This document shows, piece after piece, positions 14,103 through 20,855 of a DNA stretch of 24,874 nt; the first letter of the stretch is position 1; each line of letters starts with the position of its first letter. The stretch is taken from positions 1 to 24,874 of the IMG/VR virus record IMGVR_UViG_3300020186_000086, one strand, 5' to 3'. The DNA is from a virus. Under the pieces are notes generated by a model. The model was not told where the DNA came from. It did not search any database and was given only the letters and a program-made list of their open reading frames with translations. A program made the position numbers and the translations under genes.

Positions 14103-15889
14103 TAGTTAGCGCCCCCACTGATAGGTCTTGTGTTACGAACACCACCAAGAATCACAATGGGCGAGGAACTCACGCAGATAAGCTTATAACAGCGGTTACG
14201 ACTACAACCCAGCTCATACCAGCGCATCCGCCAACGGTATTGGCCTAATTGGCTAAACGGCCTTACGTCTGCATAGATGAATGTTTCGCCACCATCATCA
14301 GAATAATAAAGTTCAATGTGAGGCTTAAATAAATCGTTGTAATGATTGTCGTCAAAAGCGGGTGTGTTTGATGTCTCAGTAATAAGATATTTGTCATCTT
14401 CTGACAATATAAAAATAGGCGACTCCGGCGTGCTGTTCTCGTCAACAATAAAAACAGTATTACTAAACGGCGCGGTGCTTTGATAAAAGGTTTTATCACC
14501 AAATACAAAATCAATTTCCACATATTCATCCATAAACTCCGAGTAATCAGGCAAGAAAATTTGCTGAGTTACTAGCTCGTAACGCATCGGATACTTTAAA
14601 AATGCGTTGCTGCCTTGTGGGTTTGGTTGCGCTGTGTTGCGTAGTTCATTGTGATAGATGTTACCGGCCATCTCATATAAAGCTGGGTCGTCTTGAACCG
14701 TTACTAAATGATGATTGTTAAAATATATGTGTTTTTGTATGCGATTACGCTCACCGTTTAGCTCAATAACACGACCCCATTTCTTAGTCTCAAAGTTATA
14801 TTCGACGGCGCTTGCGCTATCAACAGTATCCAAGTCACCAAAGTTTATAAATTTCCCAGCACTTGCCCTATAAAATATGGTGTTCTCGTATTGATACAAA
14901 AACCCCTCAACTTTATTGATAATAAAAGGGCTGGAATCACTGGCTTGCCGTGAGTTTTCTAGCAATACGTTAATAGCTTGCGATGATATGTCTTGTGGCG
15001 CTTGTCCATTGCTCATCATGAAAGACACAAGCCCGTTGCTGTTTTTTGCAAGCCATATCATCATACCAAAATCAACCGACAAGCTGTTCGGGTCGGCTAT
15101 ACCAAAATCAAAGTTATATGATGAATTAATTTTCCACGGAAACTCTCGCGCAACCCCTGCAACCGTGATTTGTGTTGCAATATTTGCCCATACGTCCGTG
15201 GAAAAATCATTCATGATATAAAGCTGATTGTGTAAAACGGCAAGCTGTTTAATGACTCCGGAAGCTCTATTGTTTAGCGCTTGTGAGTTTATTGTAAAAT
15301 AAGTGTTTGCCGTTCCTGCTAAATTTATCTGACTTAAATAATAATCAGGTGTACCCGCTACGCTTACGACAAAGCGGTTACCGAACGCCGCTACGTAAAG
15401 AGGTTTTCCACCAGCGGTCGCGCCACCTGGGGCATTTGCATCGGTAACCACTTCTGATGTGACCGTTGAGCCATCTTCTTTTATCACAAAGATGTTTTTC
15501 TGATCGGTCATCATGTTATATATAATCGAGCCAACAGCTAAGGTTGCAAACCAGATCGGCGTGCCTAGGGCTACGCTAAACGATAGAATTTTGCTATTGT
15601 AAAACTTATCGTACTGATAAACAGTCGTGCCATCAACCACGTACAAAAAATTAATAGACTTGTAAATAGCCCGTGGTTCTGCGTTAAAAACTAATTTGTT
15701 CTCACCTAAAAACTCAACGTGCTTTCGACCCATTGCTGGATACATAGCCTGCTGCTTTTTGCCAGATTCAGCTTGAATTCCGTACCAGTTGGCGCAATTC
15801 ATAGCACCAAACTGAGTAAAGCGCTGCACATCGTAATAACAAAAGATATTAAGCGGCTCAATCTTAGCGCCTTCTGGGTTCTTTGCCAT
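14102..15889 (-). CDS. P22 gp10-like tail hub / packaged DNA stabilisation protein
   Basis: A 595-aa beta-rich protein in the place of P22 gp10, which closes the portal channel beneath gp4 and carries the tailspikes. Repeated strand motifs (FLYVVDGTTVYQYDKF, QLAVLHNQLYIMND, NFETKKWGRV) suggest a beta-propeller-like body as in gp10 (472 aa in P22, so this one is longer). The start is ATG 15889, sharing one base with the preceding TGA; a GTG at 15913 would add eight residues inside the upstream gene. It ends with TAG. Assignment rests on gene order plus fold-like pattern. Confidence 0.75.
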   Translation of the reverse strand: MAKNPEGAKIEPLNIFCYYDVQRFTQFGAMNCANWYGIQAESGKKQQAMYPAMGRKHVEFLGENKLVFNAEPRAIYKSINFLYVVDGTTVYQYDKFYNSKILSFSVALGTPIWFATLAVGSIIYNMMTDQKNIFVIKEDGSTVTSEVVTDANAPGGATAGGKPLYVAAFGNRFVVSVAGTPDYYLSQINLAGTANTYFTINSQALNNRASGVIKQLAVLHNQLYIMNDFSTDVWANIATQITVAGVAREFPWKINSSYNFDFGIADPNSLSVDFGMMIWLAKNSNGLVSFMMSNGQAPQDISSQAINVLLENSRQASDSSPFIINKVEGFLYQYENTIFYRASAGKFINFGDLDTVDSASAVEYNFETKKWGRVIELNGERNRIQKHIYFNNHHLVTVQDDPALYEMAGNIYHNELRNTAQPNPQGSNAFLKYPMRYELVTQQIFLPDYSEFMDEYVEIDFVFGDKTFYQSTAPFSNTVFIVDENSTPESPIFILSEDDKYLITETSNTPAFDDNHYNDLFKPHIELYYSDDGGETFIYADVRPFSQLGQYRWRMRWYELGCSRNRCYKLICVSSSPIVILGGVRNTRPISGGAN

Positions 15890-16830
15890 CAGATACCAGC
15901 CCTGACGCGCCACGCGCCATTAAGCATTGATTGTTGGTCGCCAGCGATTGATAAATTAACCTCGCTCGCAGCTTCCATATTATCCTTTAGCTCTCGGTAC
16001 TCGGCCTCTAAATCAGCCGTCCACGCAGAGCCGCGCGCCTTAAATTTTGACACGTATTTGCCTACAGCATACAAGAAATATAGGTGATAATACTCAGGCA
16101 CCGCACTCATGTCATCGCTAGATGTAAGCTTTGAAAGCTGAAACTTGCCACGACAATAAAACTCATACGCCTGACTTGCGCCAGGATATAATTGCGCGAC
16201 AACTTTATCGGTGTCGGGTAGCGTTATAATAAAGCGCGGCAAGCCCATAAGCGGCTCGTATTTCCATGCCGCCAGGAATTCATCACGGCTTTTATCAATA
16301 AGCGGGTAAGTCACGCCGCTTAGCAAAAGCCACGCATTATCAAGATTGGCAAGCCGTCCGTGTCGGATATATGCAACAGCTGGGTCACTTGTATCATGCG
16401 TAAAGTACAACGCTGAGGCGCCCGTGGTAGTTGCGTCCACATTCAGCGTAATTGTGTTGCCCACAACACTTAAAACACTGGCGGCCGCTGGAATTCCGCC
16501 ACCTGTCACCGTATCGCCAACAAAGTATAAAGTGCCGTTTACTACTGTGAAACTAGGTGATGCAGCTGTAAGCGTGACAATCTCTTTGATAGTTGTTGAC
16601 GTCGAATAATTGGAGTCGACAAAGTAGATAAGATTCTGTGAAGCTAAAATTGGCGTTGAGACGGTTTTAGCAATTGTCATCATAAGCCCAGAGCTTGCAT
16701 AAGACTGTAAGAGTTGGTTTAAAACTTGTATGGCCAGTTTTTCATCATCCCCGTGGAGCGGCATTGTTGGGTTTGACGCGCTGATAAGACGATACATTTG
16801 ATAAACAAAATCTCGTACAGTAAAAGACAT
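15889..16830 (-). CDS. Head-to-tail adaptor in gp4 position
   Basis: A 313-aa protein whose ATG 16830 overlaps the preceding TAA. The N-terminal helices (TVRDFVYQMYRLISA, DEKLAIQVLNQLLQSYASSGL) and C-terminal helices (YYHLYFLYAVGKYVSKF, ADLEAEYRELKDNME) resemble the helical ring adaptors that bind the portal, such as P22 gp4 (166 aa). Residues about 88-146 look like an inserted Ig-like beta domain (FVGDTVTGGGIPAAASV...GASALYFT) not present in gp4. It would act after packaging to stop DNA leakage and dock the hub protein. Family assignment is by location and helical pattern. Confidence 0.6.
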   Translation of the reverse strand: MSFTVRDFVYQMYRLISASNPTMPLHGDDEKLAIQVLNQLLQSYASSGLMMTIAKTVSTPILASQNLIYFVDSNYSTSTTIKEIVTLTAASPSFTVVNGTLYFVGDTVTGGGIPAAASVLSVVGNTITLNVDATTTGASALYFTHDTSDPAVAYIRHGRLANLDNAWLLLSGVTYPLIDKSRDEFLAAWKYEPLMGLPRFIITLPDTDKVVAQLYPGASQAYEFYCRGKFQLSKLTSSDDMSAVPEYYHLYFLYAVGKYVSKFKARGSAWTADLEAEYRELKDNMEAASEVNLSIAGDQQSMLNGAWRVRAGI

Positions 16831-17168
16831 TATGTGTTCTCTCTAGGTAAGAAGCTATCGTCTAGCAAAGCCCTAATATCCGCGCCAGCTTGTTGTTCAG
16901 CGCATTCACCGTCTTCTTCGCTTTCTAATATATCAATAGCCGTTTCTTTTTTTGAAGACTTGCGTTTGCGTTTTGGAGCTTCTTCAGCTACCACCGCGAT
17001 TGCGTTAGCGTCTTCAATTGTCTCAAACCATATGCCTGAGGCCATTGCTTCTTGATAAGCGTCGTATGACTCAACCAATTTACTAGCGCCATCTTGCGCG
17101 TAAACAAAAGCTCTAAAGCTCAGTCTAGGAACCATTCTGTTTAAATATTTGACCAGTACACCATTCAT
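16830..17168 (-). CDS. 112-aa conserved hypothetical protein after the coat gene
   Basis: Starts at ATG 17168 after GGGGTAG. The N-terminal 65 residues (VKYLNRMVPRLSFRAFVYAQDG...ESYDAYQEAMASGIWF) resemble small proteins found directly after coat genes in other P22-like phages. The middle holds a very basic patch (KRKRKSSKK, about residues 66-75) followed by an acidic stretch (DILESEEDGE), probably disordered. It may be a head completion or minor head protein. It lies after a hairpin downstream of the coat gene and would be expressed less than coat if that hairpin terminates transcription. Confidence 0.6.
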   Translation of the reverse strand: MNGVLVKYLNRMVPRLSFRAFVYAQDGASKLVESYDAYQEAMASGIWFETIEDANAIAVVAEEAPKRKRKSSKKETAIDILESEEDGECAEQQAGADIRALLDDSFLPRENT

Positions 17169-17188
17169 ACACTACCCCGCAAAAGCGA

Positions 17189-17208
17189 GCCCCTTAGTTA
17201 AAAGGGGC
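17189..17208 (-). terminator. Hairpin after the coat gene, possible partial terminator
   Basis: GCCCCTT (17189-17195) and AAGGGGC (17202-17208) form a 7-bp GC-rich stem with a 6-base loop, nine bases past the coat stop. On the minus strand it is followed by TCGCTTTTGC, only a short U run, so it may attenuate or protect the coat mRNA rather than fully terminate. Confidence 0.5.
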
Positions 17209-17216
17209 CAATGACA

Positions 17217-18458
17217 TTAAGAGCAGATACGAACCGCAAACTCAGGATTGATTGCAACGCCGCATATGACGTCGATACGATCTAATTGTTCGTAGTTTCT
17301 GATATCAGCACCTAACGAGTAGGTCATAGCTAGTTTGTACAAGTCACTGTATCTAGTTACAGCCTCAACACCGCCGCGCAATTCTTTGATTGGAGGCGCT
17401 GCGAATACAACCGCTTGAGTGTGGTAGGCCAATGAAACATTATGGCTTTGTCGTAACAGCATTTGAGCGCCGTTAGGGATTGCAGCACTAATGTTTTGGC
17501 GAGCACCAGACACGACAATTGCAGGGCTAACAGGCACACTAGCCAAACCGCCGGCGTCTGATATAACTTCTGCCGTAACTACGAACTGCGCGCGCTGCTC
17601 TAAAGCTTCATATGTCAACGGGTTAATCATGAATACGCCAGAAGCATCAGCAACTTCAATGATATCGCCTTCATTGAACACAACGGTTGAAACAGCTAGG
17701 CCGGATAGTGCGATAGTGCTTCCTGAGCTAATCGGGCCGTTAGTTACGATACCGCCAAGCTTAAAGCCTGCAGGAGGAGAACCGCCGATTTCACCAGCTC
17801 CAGCGATTTGACGTGCTAAGAAGTTAGTTTTGAAGAAGTCAAAGCCTGATAAGTGACCGACAAATCCATCAATCAACGCGCCGGTGTTAACCGTGTTATT
17901 GAAAGTTGAATACAAGTCATTTGATAGGCTGGCTGCAATACGTGGGCCAACGCCGCAATAACGTTTGCCGTCCTCAGGGATTGCTAATTCAGTCATGTAC
18001 GCATCAGCATTTAAGATGGTATTGAAATCAACAGGAACGCCAGGAGTACCGACAGCTTGATAAGTTTGTTTTTGGAAATTGTCACGAGCGATAAAGCCCT
18101 CAACCAAGTTTGCTAATCGCTTAGCACGTGGAGCATTTGCCATTTCAAGATAGGGTTCATCGCGAGCACGGTCAAAGGTTAAATCAAAACCTGTGTACTC
18201 AACCATGGTGCGGAATTGCTTGGAAATAGGAAGTGGGCGGATGATTTGAACGCGAGCCTCGGCGGTAGCAGAAGCGCCTTCACCAGCCAGGTATCTTTCT
18301 TCTAAGCGGTAATCAAGTGTTTGGCCTGTAGCAAAACGTAGGTTCTTAAAGTCGCCTTCAAGGTTTCTGTTAGCTGTGCGTGCGAAGCTCAAACTGTTCC
18401 AAAATCGCACAAATACGTCATCCAATACGTACTGGGTAGTTCTAAAAGTGTTACTCAT
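17217..18458 (-). CDS. Major capsid protein, P22 coat (gp5) type
   Basis: A 413-aa protein matching the P22 coat family: N-arm with NTFRTTQYVLDDVFVRFWNSL, the E-loop/beta region, LPISKQFRTMVEYTGFDLTF, the LANLVEGFIARDNF helix, and a mid-protein insertion (about residues 240-340, GDIIEVADASGVFMINPLTYE...QFVVTAEV) like the P22 I-domain; P22 gp5 is 430 aa. It builds the icosahedral shell with the scaffold. I start at ATG 18458 behind GGAG rather than at the longer ORF. Unlike P22, where coat follows scaffold directly, two extra genes lie between them here, and a promoter-like sequence precedes coat. Confidence 0.9.
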   Translation of the reverse strand: MSNTFRTTQYVLDDVFVRFWNSLSFARTANRNLEGDFKNLRFATGQTLDYRLEERYLAGEGASATAEARVQIIRPLPISKQFRTMVEYTGFDLTFDRARDEPYLEMANAPRAKRLANLVEGFIARDNFQKQTYQAVGTPGVPVDFNTILNADAYMTELAIPEDGKRYCGVGPRIAASLSNDLYSTFNNTVNTGALIDGFVGHLSGFDFFKTNFLARQIAGAGEIGGSPPAGFKLGGIVTNGPISSGSTIALSGLAVSTVVFNEGDIIEVADASGVFMINPLTYEALEQRAQFVVTAEVISDAGGLASVPVSPAIVVSGARQNISAAIPNGAQMLLRQSHNVSLAYHTQAVVFAAPPIKELRGGVEAVTRYSDLYKLAMTYSLGADIRNYEQLDRIDVICGVAINPEFAVRICS

Positions 18459-18587
18459 GATATATATACTCCGTATAATATTCAAACAATCAAATTTTGT
18501 CTATTGCTAGACGCTCTTTTATTGTCCGAACGGTGGACTATATATACACGTTCATTCTTTGTTCAGTTGCTAATCAGGTGACGGAAT

Positions 18588-18617
18588 TTTATACCCTGTT
18601 ACACGTCATTAGTTCAA
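18588..18617 (-). promoter_or_regulatory. Possible promoter for the coat gene
   Basis: Read on the minus strand: TTGAAC (18612-18617), 18-base spacer, TATAAA (18588-18593). It would give a leader of about 120 bases containing short inverted repeats, for example GTCTA/TAGAC at 18499-18512. A promoter here would restore coat expression downstream of the inserted methyltransferase gene. The noncoding stretch 18459-18642 holds nothing else I can name. Confidence 0.4.
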
Positions 18618-18642
18618 TAGTATTCCTGTTGTTGTATTGCTG

Positions 18643-19575
18643 TCAAATTATTATAAATGATAAAATATGCGCTATAACATCAACGGTCCAGCCATTGCCT
18701 AAGGCTTTGTATCGCTGTGCGTTACTAATTCCATCAGTGAAGCTGTCTGGCAAAGTCTGCAAGCGCTCGCATTCTATAGGCGTTAGCTTTCTAATAATAA
18801 AGTCTTCTGTAACGTAGTTATCTTTTTGTACCGTAGTAAGCGCGCATGTTTTGCCGTCTGCCCTAGTCTCGTAACCACGAACTATAATGCCATTATGGTC
18901 GTCACGCCTTGTGCCGTCTGCCGTTAGTCGTCTTCCTCGCTCGCTTGTTTGCGTAGGTTGAAAAACTAACTGCCTTCGGTGCTTTTCAAAGTAAGATTTT
19001 AAGTTTCCGCCTTTCCAATAACTTGCATCTATGCAATAACTCTTGTCCTTATCTACAACCCCATGTTCGATAATATCTTTTAAAAAAATCCCTTTATCGG
19101 TAGGCTGTGTGACGCTAGGTATGTTAGTCCAATAGTATCGGAGCCTGCTTTGAGCAGACACTAAGGCGCTGTTAATTGCTATAGGCTCAACGCCAAGCAA
19201 CCCGCTGATGACATCTTGGTATTCTTTTTTCATGCGTACGTTTTCAAGCAAGAAATACTTGGGCTTATAATGATTTAATATTTCTACAAACTTAAAAAAC
19301 AATTGACTGCGGGGGTCGTTAAATGCGAGCTGTTTGCCGGCGAAACTAAATCCCTGGCATGGCGAACCGCCCATGATTATATCAGGCTGAGGTATATTCC
19401 AAGAGCGCCAATCATTGATGCCACCAAGCTGCACTGCGTCGGGGTAATTCTTTTGCGCTACCTGTATTGCGTATTTGTCAATTTCACTTGCGTGGTAGCT
19501 GTTAATGGGTACGCCTGCGCGCTCTAAGGCTACTCGCCCACAACTAATGCCGTCAAACAAGCTTAAAATATTCAT
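18643..19575 (-). CDS. DNA (cytosine-5) methyltransferase
   Basis: A complete 310-aa C5-cytosine methyltransferase that moves a methyl group from S-adenosylmethionine to cytosine in DNA. Visible motifs: I LSLFDGISCGR (residues 4-14), IV GGSPCQGFSFAGK with catalytic Cys73, VI ENV (111-113), VIII QSRLRYYW (142-149), IX RKLTPIECERLQTLP, and X KALGNGWTVDVI. The FDGISCGR form of motif I is common in phage and solitary enzymes of the DNMT3-like branch. The target-recognition region between VIII and IX (about residues 155-260) gives no readable specificity. No restriction enzyme is beside it, so it is likely solitary and protects phage DNA from host restriction. It interrupts the scaffold-coat order and has its own upstream signals. 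Confidence 0.93.
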   Translation of the reverse strand: MNILSLFDGISCGRVALERAGVPINSYHASEIDKYAIQVAQKNYPDAVQLGGINDWRSWNIPQPDIIMGGSPCQGFSFAGKQLAFNDPRSQLFFKFVEILNHYKPKYFLLENVRMKKEYQDVISGLLGVEPIAINSALVSAQSRLRYYWTNIPSVTQPTDKGIFLKDIIEHGVVDKDKSYCIDASYWKGGNLKSYFEKHRRQLVFQPTQTSERGRRLTADGTRRDDHNGIIVRGYETRADGKTCALTTVQKDNYVTEDFIIRKLTPIECERLQTLPDSFTDGISNAQRYKALGNGWTVDVIAHILSFIII

Positions 19576-19607
19576 ATATTTTTATCTTTATAAAGCAACA
19601 ACCGAAC

Positions 19608-19617
19608 CCAGCGCTGG
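19608..19617. repeat. Perfect 10-bp palindrome in the methyltransferase leader
   Basis: CCAGCGCTGG reads the same on both strands, about 35 bases before the methyltransferase start and downstream of its proposed promoter. It could be an operator, a methylation target or an RNA hairpin. Confidence 0.6.
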
Positions 19618-19621
19618 TGCG

Positions 19622-19635
19622 TTCTTATCTAAGAA
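19622..19635. repeat. Second inverted repeat in the methyltransferase leader
   Basis: TTCTTA-TC-TAAGAA is a 6-bp inverted repeat with a 2-base centre, 20 bases downstream of the proposed -10 element. It is a candidate operator or leader hairpin. A repeated ACCGAACCC also occurs in this gap on the + strand, at 19601-19609 and near 19697. Confidence 0.55.
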
Positions 19636-19655
19636 AACCCACTCGTGCATTTTTC

Positions 19656-19685
19656 AATGTAGAGGAGTAGGCCGTGTTAAGTCAA
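19656..19685 (-). promoter_or_regulatory. Possible promoter for the methyltransferase
   Basis: Minus strand: TTGACT (19680-19685), 18-base spacer, TACATT (19656-19661). The -35 box matches consensus at five of six positions. It sits in the 164-base gap after the Acb2-like gene, the only sizeable gap in this part of the late operon, and would give a leader of about 75 bases with two inverted repeats. Confidence 0.45.
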
Positions 19686-19739
19686 GCCTAGGGTGGAACC
19701 GAACCCGGCACAAGTTAACCGGATCCGATTAGCAGAAGA

Positions 19740-19955
19740 TTAGATTCTATACTTAGTCTTTTTACCTAAAGCAATTTCAGCGTGCATTAAGAACAGATGC
19801 AGCGACCTAAACGCCAATGTCTTCTCAGCGCAATCAGGTGCGTTTTTATCTAAGTCCGCGGCCATCTCTTTAACCTTTATATGAAGGTTATAATTGTACT
19901 GCCTATCTTCGCCATCAAACGTTACTCGGTCAAACATTCCATCAATTGTGCTCAT
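19740..19955 (-). CDS. Acb2/Tad1-hairpin-like small protein, candidate anti-CBASS sponge
   Basis: A 71-aa protein whose ATG 19955 overlaps the scaffold TAA. Residues 19-64 form a helical hairpin: a first helix with a Tyr-rich start and IKVKEMAADLDK, a Pro-containing turn (NAPDC), then EKTLAFRSLHLFLMHAEIAL. This matches the pattern I know from the Acb2/Tad1 hairpin family (helix, P-[DS]-S-x-E-K/Q-S-L-A-L turn-helix, then a helix ending A-x-I-A). Acb2 proteins form hexamers that bind the cyclic nucleotides made by CBASS immunity and so block its effectors (family knowledge). Tyr and Lys residues suitable for ligand contact are present, but their equivalence is not proven. Its place beside a methyltransferase fits a defence-evasion role. 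Confidence 0.6.
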   Translation of the reverse strand: MSTIDGMFDRVTFDGEDRQYNYNLHIKVKEMAADLDKNAPDCAEKTLAFRSLHLFLMHAEIALGKKTKYRI

Positions 19956-20839
19956 TATCTATGCCCCTTGTGTCGCTGTACTGCTTTTGATAAGCGAGTA
20001 GAATCAGCCTTAGCCAGCAGGTCATCGCCTGTCGTATCCACGGCCTTTTTAGACGCCTTGGTTGTAGTGTCCTCCACCGTGCGATTCAATGGCTTAGGCG
20101 CTTTAGTGGTAGGTTTGTTACGGCGCATACGCTCTTCAAGTCGTATCATTTCTGCGTATCGTGCGTGCGGGTCACGTAGTTTAGATATGCGTTCCAAGTC
20201 CTCAGGATTACGCTTAGACGCTGTATATATAAAAGCTGCGGGGTCGGCAATTCCACGCAACGCCAAAGTCATAGCGTCATCTAGCGGTTTGTCAGAAACT
20301 ACTTCAATAAAGTCGTCAAACCTGTCCATGCCGTCGCGAAATTTCGTTTGGAACTCTTGATATTGTTGCCGTTCCACTTGCTGCTTGTTGGTGTTTTCTT
20401 GCTCAACATTCATGCTTTGTACAGTTTGCTTTACAAACTTTGCAAGTTGTTGCTGCCAATCACCGCCCGAATTTGGATCGTACTCAAAATCTTGTGCCGC
20501 CTGCTGAACAACAGGCGCCGCATTTTGTTGCGCCAATTGCTGCCTTAGCCCTTCTATTTCAGTATTATACTTCTTAGCTTGTCGCGCCAGCCGCTCACGT
20601 ATAGCCTCGTTTTCAGGCTCTTTTTGATTGCCGTATTCGTCAACCTTACTTTCCTCTGCAAGCTTATCCGCCACCTCTTTATCATCCGTTTCTTCGGCTT
20701 CATCATCGGATGTATCGGGCTCATCGGGCTCCAGCTCCTCTACTTCTTCGGGCGCTTCTTGATATTCGCTTTCGGGTGCTTCGGGCTGGCTAGACGATAC
20801 ACCGCCAGCCAGTAAATCATCTATGCTGCTTATACTCAT
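19955..20839 (-). CDS. Capsid scaffolding protein
   Basis: A 294-aa, highly charged protein between portal and coat, the place and size of P22 gp8 (303 aa). The N-terminus to about residue 70 is strongly acidic and disordered; residues about 76-110 and 130-175 are coiled-coil helices rich in Gln and charged residues; the C-terminal 60 residues are basic (TTKAPKPLNRTV, KASKKAV, SKAVQRHKGHR) and would bind coat as the helix-turn-helix end of gp8 does. It directs assembly of the procapsid and incorporates portal. Start ATG 20839 follows GAGGGA; there is no protease gene nearby, consistent with scaffold release rather than cleavage. Confidence 0.85.
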   Translation of the reverse strand: MSISSIDDLLAGGVSSSQPEAPESEYQEAPEEVEELEPDEPDTSDDEAEETDDKEVADKLAEESKVDEYGNQKEPENEAIRERLARQAKKYNTEIEGLRQQLAQQNAAPVVQQAAQDFEYDPNSGGDWQQQLAKFVKQTVQSMNVEQENTNKQQVERQQYQEFQTKFRDGMDRFDDFIEVVSDKPLDDAMTLALRGIADPAAFIYTASKRNPEDLERISKLRDPHARYAEMIRLEERMRRNKPTTKAPKPLNRTVEDTTTKASKKAVDTTGDDLLAKADSTRLSKAVQRHKGHR

Positions 20840-20855
20840 CGTTCCCTCTCTACGT

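Noticed and set aside
19676-19715. GGGTTCGGTT on the minus strand resembling a tRNA T-arm
   Set aside because: The T-loop lacks the conserved A58, the flanks do not form a T-stem, and no cloverleaf can be drawn.
19505-19732. 75-codon + strand ORF across the methyltransferase start and leader
   Set aside because: Its first part is antisense to the methyltransferase, it has no ribosome site, and the composition looks random.
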